From assembly GCA_018712705.1 (NCBI GenBank), contig DVGM01000048.1, positions 1 to 15,188 of the forward strand: a stretch of DNA of 15,188 nucleotides. Direction: 5' to 3'. The translations under genes and the position numbers were made by a program. The notes under the pieces were generated by a model. The model ran no database searches, was not told where the DNA came from, and saw only the letters and a program-made list of their open reading frames with translations. Of this stretch, positions 1-5,948 are shown piece after piece (positions within the stretch are counted from its first letter, which is position 1; every line of letters begins with the position of its first letter). The DNA comes from Aphodousia faecalis (lineage in GTDB: Bacteria > Pseudomonadota > Gammaproteobacteria > Burkholderiales > Burkholderiaceae_F).

Positions 1-109
1 TTCGGAGTGATCTGAAGTGAAACTCATCCCGATGATGGAGGAAGAAAATCCTGAAATTGAGTAGGTATTTTGAGTACAGCTACGCAATTTTAGTTAGGTT
101 TTTCATAAC

Positions 110-123
110 GGCGCCGAAGCGCC
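110..123 (-). other. Small UUCG-capped hairpin downstream of the acyl-CoA synthetase
   Basis: Read on the minus strand, GGCGC and GCGCC pair around a TTCG loop closed by C-G, the very stable cUUCGg tetraloop type. It lies 20 bases past the stop codon of the acyl-CoA synthetase gene. No T-run follows on the minus strand (GTTATGAAAAACC), so a canonical intrinsic terminator is not shown; it may protect the 3' end or be a weak terminator. The rest of 1-142 shows no open frame with recognisable content. Confidence 0.35.
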
Positions 124-142
124 CCTTTCTCGCACTCTCTGA

Positions 143-2257
143 TTAGAGTTTTTCTAAATTGACCTTGATACGACCGTCAACGGCAATGCCTTCTCCGTTC
201 TTTTCACTAATAATCAAAGGATTGATGTCTAATTCCGTGATCGCCGGGAAATCTTTCACCAACTGAGAAATTCTCAATAGGCATTCCCGCAATTGATCCA
301 TTTGAGCCGGCGTCGTTCCGCGAGCGCCTTCAAGCAGTTTATAAGCCTTGACACCACGGATCATCTCATCGGCGTCAACATCGGTAAGCGGTGCCATGCG
401 GAATGTAACGTCTTTCATCACTTCGATGAAAACACCACCCAAACCGAACATAACCATATGACCGTATTGCGGGTCGGTCGCAACACCGCAAACCATTTCA
501 CGGCTACCCTTTACCATTTCTTGGATAATCACGCCTTCCAAACCCTCAAGCAGGTTCTTTTCCTTAAGTTTTGCGATCAAATCACGGTATTGAGCTCGTA
601 ATTGATCGGCGTTTTGAATGTTGACGCGAACACCGCCCACATCCGTCTTGTGAGAGGTCGTCTTGGAGGTCATCTTCATCACAACGGGGTAGCCCACTTT
701 GTCAGCGATGGCGACGGCTTCCTCTTCATTGACCGCAAAACCTGAACGACAAACACGGATACCGTACGCATCCAACACATCGATACTTTCACGAGTCGTT
801 AATTGCTCACGCCCCTGAGAGGCGCTTTGCATAATGATTTCGCGGGCGCGTTCACGATTCACGGTAAATTCAGGACATGTTCCCAAGGGCTTTTGAACCC
901 AAATACGCTGTTGATTGAGTCGATTTAAACCGTCGGCTGCCTGCTCGGCATACATAAAGAACGGAACATTTACCTGCATGTCAGACAATTGCGAGAAGAA
1001 CTCACTCTTTGTCATGAAGACCCCGACAATCGGCTTTTCAGGATGCTGAGCCTTAATTTCCATGACCGCTCGAGCCACATCAATATCCTTTAAGCCCAAG
1101 AACGGCAAATAGATGACGATGACCATGTCAACATTGTCATCAGCCAAAACGGTCTCAAGCGTTTGCTTGTAGTGTTCAATCGGTGCCGAAGCAATCATGT
1201 CGACAGGGTTTTTAACCGAAGCGGCAGCCGGCAGGAATGCGCGCAACTTAGCCTTCGTTTCTTCCGACAATGGCGCCATCTTCATACCGTATTCGCAAAC
1301 AGCATCTGTTGCCATAATGCCGGGACCGCCGGAATTGGTAATAATGGCTACTCGATCTCCTTTGGGAATCGGGCAATTGGCAAATACCTTGGCCGTTGCA
1401 AAGAGATTTTCCAATGAGTATTCACGGATCACCCCAGACTGCGTTAAAAGTGCGTGAGCCGCCTTATCGGCTCCGGCCAAAGAACCGGTGTGAGAAGAAG
1501 CGGCACTGGCGCCAGCCGCACTGCGACCAGCTTTTAACGCCAAAATCGGTTTTTTCTTGGATACGCGGCTTGCCAGTGTTCTGAAATTGGCAGGATTTTG
1601 AATGGATTCCATATAAAGCAAAATCTGCTTCACATCGTCTTCATTTTCCCAATATTCAATAGCGGTTTCAGCGTTGACATCAGCCTGATTGCCAATGGAA
1701 ATAAATTGGGCAAAACCTAAATTCAAATCTTTGAGGATATTTAAAATACCTCCGCCCAACGCACCGGATTGGGACACAAAACCAATGCTACCACGCTCAG
1801 GCAAACTTTCAGCAAAACAACCATCCATCCGAATATCCGGATGGGTATTAACCACGCCTAAGCAATTCGGGCCGACACAGCGCATGCCATAGGCACGAAC
1901 TTTCTCCAACAGAGCCTTTTCCAGTTCCGCCCCGTCTTTTCCTGTTTCCTTAAAACCGGCACTAATCACACATAAGCCGCCCACTCCTTTTTCGTGGCAC
2001 TGGTCGATAGTGGAGAGGACAAATTTGGCGTTAACCACCACGATGGCCAAGTCCACTTCTCCCGGCACATCCAATACGGTTGGATAAGCTTGCAAACCTT
2101 CGATGACCCCACCCTTTGGATTGACGGGATAGATCTTGCCTTTAAAGCCGTACTCCTGCAGCCTTTTCATAATGTCCGAACCAATCGTGTGTGCCTTGGT
2201 CGATGCGCCAATGACCGCAATAGCGCGAGGTTTCATGATTTTGTCAAGATTTTGCAT
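143..2257 (-). CDS. Acetate/acyl-CoA synthetase (ADP-forming), fused alpha-beta type
   Basis: The 704-residue product converts acetyl-CoA or another acyl-CoA, ADP and phosphate to the free acid, CoA and ATP (reversible), a cytoplasmic energy-conserving step. Order of domains: CoA-binding Rossmann fold from the start (VIGAST near 15-20, GPNCLGV 129-135), two succinyl-CoA-ligase-like flavodoxin folds (VSQSGALGGG 161-170), and a C-terminal ATP-grasp domain from about residue 500 with HKTDVGGVR. The phospho-acceptor His is H256 in SSHTGSLAG, and the swinging-loop Glu region is YMESI near 217. Alpha and beta parts are fused in one chain, as in many bacterial members. The open frame extends 27 codons further, to 2338, but the ATG at 2255-2257 is preceded by AAAGGA and begins the typical family N-terminus (MQNLDKIMKPRAIAVIGAS). 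It is divergent from the mscS gene and apparently monocistronic. The acyl substrate cannot be read from the sequence; protein acetyltransferases share the core but carry an added GNAT domain that is absent here. Confidence 0.93.
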   Translation of the reverse strand: MQNLDKIMKPRAIAVIGASTKAHTIGSDIMKRLQEYGFKGKIYPVNPKGGVIEGLQAYPTVLDVPGEVDLAIVVVNAKFVLSTIDQCHEKGVGGLCVISAGFKETGKDGAELEKALLEKVRAYGMRCVGPNCLGVVNTHPDIRMDGCFAESLPERGSIGFVSQSGALGGGILNILKDLNLGFAQFISIGNQADVNAETAIEYWENEDDVKQILLYMESIQNPANFRTLASRVSKKKPILALKAGRSAAGASAASSHTGSLAGADKAAHALLTQSGVIREYSLENLFATAKVFANCPIPKGDRVAIITNSGGPGIMATDAVCEYGMKMAPLSEETKAKLRAFLPAAASVKNPVDMIASAPIEHYKQTLETVLADDNVDMVIVIYLPFLGLKDIDVARAVMEIKAQHPEKPIVGVFMTKSEFFSQLSDMQVNVPFFMYAEQAADGLNRLNQQRIWVQKPLGTCPEFTVNRERAREIIMQSASQGREQLTTRESIDVLDAYGIRVCRSGFAVNEEEAVAIADKVGYPVVMKMTSKTTSHKTDVGGVRVNIQNADQLRAQYRDLIAKLKEKNLLEGLEGVIIQEMVKGSREMVCGVATDPQYGHMVMFGLGGVFIEVMKDVTFRMAPLTDVDADEMIRGVKAYKLLEGARGTTPAQMDQLRECLLRISQLVKDFPAITELDINPLIISEKNGEGIAVDGRIKVNLEKL

Positions 2258-2391
2258 AACCAATCCTTTGTTTAAAGCATAAGCGCTAAAAATTCCTCCC
2301 TTATGATACAGGGGCCAAAACAAAAAAATAACCCCCAAAAATAGCCTTTTGACTACAGCTACACTCTGTCACCAAACGGTTCACATTTTCC

Positions 2392-2419
2392 TTGAATTAA
2401 TTAAAAGCTTCGCTAGACT
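2392..2419 (+). promoter_or_regulatory. Candidate sigma-70 promoter for the MscS-type gene
   Basis: TTGAAT (2392-2397) and TAGACT (2414-2419) are separated by 16 bases. Transcription would begin near 2426, which makes the upstream GTG at 2429 unlikely as the start and favours the ATG codons at 2453 or 2468. This is a motif match only. Confidence 0.4.
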
Positions 2420-2467
2420 AGGCTCATAGTGACTGTTTTGAGAATAAACAAAATGCAAGAAGTATCT

Positions 2468-3814
2468 ATGCAACACATGATGGTCTTTGTGGACAGCATC
2501 ATTGATTTTTTAGCCCGAGAATTAACCCAAAGCGCTTTTTGGTATCAAGTGTTGGCTATTGTCGTTGCAGTCTTGTTGTCTTATTTTGTCGCACGAGTTT
2601 GCAGTCAAAAAGTGGCTACTTGGGAAGAAAACTTCTCCAAAGAAACGATCAGTCACAAACTTTGCCGATTTTCTTTAGAACTGACACGAAAACTTTTCTT
2701 CTCTATTTTTGCAGCGCTATTTCTCTCTCTTGGTGCCAGCACAATCTCTGATATGGGATTGTTAACAGATAATAACTTCAATCTCATTCATGTCGGTTAC
2801 CAAATCTTTTACGCCTGGGCACTGTTGGTATTTTTAATTCAGGTATTCGGCGCTTTTATTGCGCCCGATAGCGTTTTGCTGCAAATTAAAAAACCGCTTT
2901 ATATCCTCTTTTGGATTCTGGCGGTCTTGGAAATTGTCGGTGTATTGCCGAAATTTATCCAAGCCATGCGAGAAATCAATCTGCCCGTCGGCCCTGATTC
3001 TCTGACCCTTTGGGCTCTTGTTGTGGGCATTATCACTGTCATTGTGTCTGTTTTGATTGCTCAGTGGCTCTCAGGCCTATGCGATAGCGCCCTTTATTCA
3101 GCAAAAGATATCGACAACAATCTCAAAATTGTCTTATCACGCCTCATCCACATCGCTTTCATAGCCATCGCCATTTTGATATCGCTATCTTCCGTAGGCT
3201 TGGATTTAACCATTTTGAGTGTCTTCGGTGGTGCAATCGGCGTTGGCCTGGGCTTTGGGTTGCAAAAAATCGCCTCCAACTACATTTCTGGCTTCATTAT
3301 TCTTTTCGACCATTCGGTCAAAATTGGCGATACAGTGGAAGTCGGTGGTTTTAATGGAAAAATCACTCAAATTAAAACTCGTTACTCAGTCCTGAGAAAT
3401 TTTTCAGGAGAAGAGATGATTATTCCGAATGAAACCTTTGTCACCCAAAACGTAAAAAATTTCACGTTCACAGACAGAGCCTCTGTTGCGACCGTTGAAA
3501 CAAGTATCGGTTACGAATGTGACGTTAACCGCGCATTGGCAATTTTGGTTGATATCGCCAAAAAACAAGCTCGAATTTTGGAAACGCCCCAACCGTGGGC
3601 TGTGGTTTCCGGTTTCGGCAATGACGGAATCAATCTGAAATTAAGTTTCTGGGTAAAAGATCCAGAAAACGGCACCTCTGTTTTACGTTCAACGATTATG
3701 AAGGAAATCCTTGAACGCTTTAATCAGGAAAATATTTCAATCCCCTACACAATTCGTGATGTGACTTTGAGAGGCGAATTGAAAATTAAAGCCGCCAATG
3801 ATTCAGCTCATTAA
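2468..3814 (+). CDS. MscS-family small-conductance mechanosensitive channel
   Basis: The product (448 residues from the chosen start) is an inner-membrane channel that opens under membrane tension and releases solutes on osmotic downshock. The N-terminal half holds several hydrophobic segments (about residues 20-45, 70-95, 110-130, 145-165, 185-215 and 230-255), more than the three of E. coli MscS. The pore-lining segment and start of the beta domain are clear: GGAIGVGLGFGLQKIASNY from residue 254, then a segment with FDHSVKIGDTVEVGG and GEEMIIPNETF. The C-terminal alpha/beta vestibule follows (SIGYECDVNRAL to the end). The start is taken at ATG 2468, with AGAAG 6 bases upstream; ATG 2453 and GTG 2429 are in frame but have weaker ribosome sites. 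The gene is followed by a strong hairpin terminator. Extra N-terminal helices place it with YbdG/YnaI-like larger members rather than minimal MscS; that subgroup placement is inference. Confidence 0.92.
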   Translation: MQHMMVFVDSIIDFLARELTQSAFWYQVLAIVVAVLLSYFVARVCSQKVATWEENFSKETISHKLCRFSLELTRKLFFSIFAALFLSLGASTISDMGLLTDNNFNLIHVGYQIFYAWALLVFLIQVFGAFIAPDSVLLQIKKPLYILFWILAVLEIVGVLPKFIQAMREINLPVGPDSLTLWALVVGIITVIVSVLIAQWLSGLCDSALYSAKDIDNNLKIVLSRLIHIAFIAIAILISLSSVGLDLTILSVFGGAIGVGLGFGLQKIASNYISGFIILFDHSVKIGDTVEVGGFNGKITQIKTRYSVLRNFSGEEMIIPNETFVTQNVKNFTFTDRASVATVETSIGYECDVNRALAILVDIAKKQARILETPQPWAVVSGFGNDGINLKLSFWVKDPENGTSVLRSTIMKEILERFNQENISIPYTIRDVTLRGELKIKAANDSAH

Positions 3815-3816
3815 CG

Positions 3817-3856
3817 AAAAATGCCACTTGGACTTTTGATTTCAAGTGGCATTTTT
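3817..3856. terminator. Bidirectional intrinsic terminator between mscS-type gene and porin
   Basis: AAAAATGCCACTTG (3817-3830) pairs perfectly with CAAGTGGCATTTTT (3843-3856) across a 12-base loop. T-rich runs follow on both strands, so it can end the channel transcript and the convergent porin transcript. A second small hairpin, GCCTCG-TT-CGAGGC (3864-3877), lies between it and the porin stop. Confidence 0.9.
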
Positions 3857-3884
3857 ATTTTTAGCCTCGTTCGAGGCGACCGAA

Positions 3885-5075
3885 TTAGAAGTTATGAACG
3901 AGACCGACACCTACTTGAACGCTGTCTTGCTCAAAGTGTTCTTTTTCGCTTGAATTCACATTGCTTGCGTCGTACTCCTGATAGTCGTAACCGATGCCAG
4001 CATACAGACTCGTGCGTTTGCTCAATTCATAATTGTGGAATAGTGCCACACCATACCGCTTCACATTCATCTTGGAGACTTCAGGTGATTGAGTCGTCTC
4101 GTCTTGGTAGTAGCCGTAAGCTTTCCCGTCTCCATCGGCGTAGTAAACAGAAACCTGCAATTCACCGCCCCAAATAGGGAAGGCGGAGCCCACAGCCACG
4201 GCATAACCGTCAAGATCACCCACATAGCTTTCTGTTTCGTCCGTTTCAACCACGGGAACGCCACCGATCATTTGTTCATGCTGGCCGTATTGGAAACCGA
4301 TGAAAGGCTTCATGAAGCCCATGTCATAATTGGCCCCAATGCTGAAAGCCATCGCATCATCAATCGCCTTGTCGTAACCGGTAACTGTCTGACGGTTTTT
4401 CATCACGGTATCCACGACAGCCACCGCCGAGAAATTTCCGGCGCTAAACGTGGCTCCCAAAGCCGCATAACGTTCCTTATCGCGTGATGGCATCATATCG
4501 TCGCCCGAGGTACCGAAAGAATATTGGGCGAAGGCAGTAATACCGGCGAACTCAGGTGATTGGAAAGAGATCATGTTGTCATAAATACCGCGATCCATCC
4601 AGTAACCAGCACCTATGTAGTCAGCATAGCCACCGTCCATGGCATCCCCGTTGACCATAAAGATGTCATAAGTTCCTTCACCGGCTGTCAGCGCTCCCAT
4701 ACGCCCAAGGCTCACCGTTCCAAAAGACGAAGTAACAAATAACTGAGCCTCTTTGTCAAAAAGCGTATTTTCTTCAGCAAAAGAGCCGTCATCGGAATTG
4801 AAACTGTTTTCCAACACAAAACCGACAGAAAGATCATCGGAGATATTTTCCATACCACGGATCCCGATCACACTGGCCGTATTCGTTCCACTGGCCACAC
4901 CCCAGTTGTCCGCACTTTCGTGGTTTTTTTCATTATTATCTTTTGAATCCCTTGACTCATGCGTATAGAGCAGACCGGTATCAACCGTACCATATACTTC
5001 AACGGAAGCCGCTTGGGCTGAACCCACAGCCACCATCAAAGCCACAGCAAAAGAAGACTTTTTAAATGAGTTCAT
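3885..5075 (-). CDS. Outer-membrane porin, Gram-negative trimeric general-porin family
   Basis: The 396-residue product forms a 16-stranded diffusion barrel in the outer membrane. The first 22 residues are a signal peptide (MNSFKKSSFAVALMVAVGSAQA) followed by ASVEVYGTVDTGLLY, the opening strand typical of betaproteobacterial porins. The ISDDLSVGFVLENSF segment near residue 75-95 and the SFGTVSLGRMGAL strand near 115-130 are also family hallmarks. The chain ends in VGLVHNF, with the C-terminal Phe needed for BAM-dependent assembly. AAGGA precedes the ATG by about 7 bases. The gene is alone, with a good promoter upstream, a dyad at the transcription start, and a shared terminator downstream. 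Substrate preference cannot be judged. The protein is acidic with many Asp/Tyr loops, which suggests but does not prove cation selectivity. Confidence 0.93.
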   Translation of the reverse strand: MNSFKKSSFAVALMVAVGSAQAASVEVYGTVDTGLLYTHESRDSKDNNEKNHESADNWGVASGTNTASVIGIRGMENISDDLSVGFVLENSFNSDDGSFAEENTLFDKEAQLFVTSSFGTVSLGRMGALTAGEGTYDIFMVNGDAMDGGYADYIGAGYWMDRGIYDNMISFQSPEFAGITAFAQYSFGTSGDDMMPSRDKERYAALGATFSAGNFSAVAVVDTVMKNRQTVTGYDKAIDDAMAFSIGANYDMGFMKPFIGFQYGQHEQMIGGVPVVETDETESYVGDLDGYAVAVGSAFPIWGGELQVSVYYADGDGKAYGYYQDETTQSPEVSKMNVKRYGVALFHNYELSKRTSLYAGIGYDYQEYDASNVNSSEKEHFEQDSVQVGVGLVHNF

Positions 5076-5088
5076 GCTATTTCCTTTA

Positions 5089-5105
5089 ATGAGAATAGTT
5101 CTTAT
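5089..5105 (-). promoter_or_regulatory. 17-bp dyad at the porin transcription start (candidate operator or leader hairpin)
   Basis: ATGAGAA-TAG-TTCTTAT is an imperfect palindrome (one mismatch over 7+7) centred about 20 bases upstream of the porin ATG. It sits exactly where transcription from the predicted promoter should begin. It partly resembles a 7-1-7 Fur site (10 of 14 positions by eye). A related dyad, AAGAA-TAAT-TTCTT, lies about 70 bp further upstream at 5162-5175. Protein operator and short leader hairpin are both possible. Confidence 0.35.
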
Positions 5106-5111
5106 TTCGTA

Positions 5112-5140
5112 ATTTTATTCTTATTTATCCTTCAATTCAA
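5112..5140 (-). promoter_or_regulatory. Sigma-70 promoter of the porin gene
   Basis: On the minus strand TTGAAT (5135-5140) and TAAAAT (5112-5117) are separated by exactly 17 bases. The predicted start near 5105 gives a leader of about 30 nt containing the AAGGA ribosome site. Confidence 0.65.
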
Positions 5141-5372
5141 TAACTACTTCTGCTTACATCTAAGAATAATTTCTTTATTTATCAATATAGTTATCCATTT
5201 CCTACTGTATTTTTTAATCTTTAAAAATCGTCAGCTAGGACAATAATTAATTTCATTGAAACACTATTAATAATTATTTCTATTTAATTTATCTATTTGT
5301 TTTATATAGATTTATATGATTTCTAAAGAAAAAATTTCACTCAATTCTTAGATAAAATAACCTAATTCGCTC
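5141..5372. other. AT-rich intergenic region between porin and feo operon
   Basis: No coding frame of substance is present. The stretch is strongly AT-rich with A/T tracts, unlike the flanking genes, and lies between two divergent promoters. Such composition is typical of nucleoid-protein binding or intrinsically bent regulatory DNA. A second AAGAA/TTCTT dyad is at 5162-5175. No RNA gene was recognised. Confidence 0.5.
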
Positions 5373-5401
5373 TTGATATTGAGATTAATTCCTATTACGA
5401 T
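5373..5401 (+). promoter_or_regulatory. Promoter of the feo operon with possible Fur site
   Basis: TTGATA (5373-5378) and TACGAT (5396-5401) are 17 bases apart. The GATATTGAGATTAATTCC stretch beginning at 5375 inside the spacer matches 12 of 19 positions of the Fur consensus GATAATGATAATCATTATC by eye. Iron repression by Fur is the usual control of feo operons, but this site is degenerate, so the operator call is tentative and the promoter call firmer. Confidence 0.5.
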
Positions 5402-5416
5402 TACGACTTAGATCTG

Positions 5417-5434
5417 GCGTCCAATCCCGGACGC
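5417..5434 (+). promoter_or_regulatory. Leader hairpin abutting the feoA ribosome site
   Basis: GCGTCC (5417-5422) pairs perfectly with GGACGC (5429-5434) around a 6-base loop. The AGGTG ribosome site starts at the next base (5435). The GC-rich stem stands out in an AT-rich leader and could stack on or influence the ribosome site. Confidence 0.4.
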
Positions 5435-5447
5435 AGGTGCCATGATC

Positions 5448-5687
5448 ATGAAAAAAACTATGTCTCAAATTCATCCTCTAACCGAATCGGACCTGATGAC
5501 CAATGTGACAGTTGTTCGAATGAAGCTTGATGTTTCCGAACAGGAAAAACTGTCGCAATTGGGACTGCATCAGGGCGGAACGATACGTGTTTTACAACGC
5601 GCACTAAACGAACCCCTTCTCTTGGCAATCGGTGACGCCAGAATTGGTGTCAACTACGAAACGGCCCAAAAGATCTTTGTCTATTAA
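5448..5687 (+). CDS. feoA: FeoA-domain protein (first of two)
   Basis: A small cytoplasmic SH3-like FeoA-domain protein of about 79 residues, thought to bind and modulate the FeoB ferrous-iron transporter. The fold is visible as a TNVTVVRMKLDVSE strand, the KLSQLGLHQGGTIRVLQ turn (the family's 'LGLxxGxxIxVL' signature), a LLLAIGDARIGVNYETAQ segment and a final strand KIFVY. ATG 5448 is chosen because AGGTG (5435-5439) is 8 bases upstream; ATG 5442 in the same frame would be only 2 bases from it. It leads the operon, with a 13-base gap to the second feoA. It differs clearly from the second copy and is the more divergent one. The family assignment is good; its division of labour with the second copy is unknown. 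Confidence 0.87.
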   Translation: MKKTMSQIHPLTESDLMTNVTVVRMKLDVSEQEKLSQLGLHQGGTIRVLQRALNEPLLLAIGDARIGVNYETAQKIFVY

Positions 5688-5700
5688 AAGGAATCGGAAT

Positions 5701-5931
5701 ATGCAATTGAAAGACATGGCGATCGGAGCTAAGGGTCGTGTGAAATCCATGACCACTTCGACCCCTGAATACCGCAGACGCTTACTGATGCTTGGTGTTA
5801 CACCGGGAAGCGCTCTTGAAGTCGTCCGCGTTGCTCCACTCGGCGACCCTATTGAAATCCGCATTCGCGGCTGCCTCATCACCGTTCGCAAAGACGAGGC
5901 TGAAATCCTTGATATCGACCCGATCGGTTAA
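5701..5931 (+). CDS. feoA: FeoA-domain protein (second of two), canonical FeoA
   Basis: A 76-residue cytoplasmic FeoA, a partner of FeoB in Fe(II) uptake. It aligns closely with E. coli FeoA: YRRRLLMLGVTPGSALEVVR followed by VAPLGDPIEIRIRG, then CLITVRKDEAEILDID. The frame is open from 5632, but the family N-terminus (MQLKDMAIGAKGRVKSM) starts at ATG 5701, preceded by AAAGGA. Its stop (TAA 5929-5931) overlaps an in-frame ATG at 5931 of the feoB frame, so feoB translation is probably coupled. Being the canonical copy, it is the likelier direct FeoB partner. Confidence 0.95.
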   Translation: MQLKDMAIGAKGRVKSMTTSTPEYRRRLLMLGVTPGSALEVVRVAPLGDPIEIRIRGCLITVRKDEAEILDIDPIG

Positions 5932-5948
5932 TGAAGGAGTTTGCAGTA

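Noticed and set aside
1..64. C-terminal end of a gene on the plus strand ending GAG TAG at 62-64
   Set aside because: The frame has a stop at 8-10, leaving only 17 codons in the window; no identity can be supported.
2270..2295. Leader peptide: a ribosome-like GGGAGG before ATG CTT TAA on the minus strand
   Set aside because: A two-codon frame is too short to support without evidence from translation data.
2258..2338. 27-codon N-terminal extension of the acyl-CoA synthetase
   Set aside because: ATG 2257 has AAAGGA upstream and gives the family-typical N-terminus; the extension is hydrophobic and not conserved in type.
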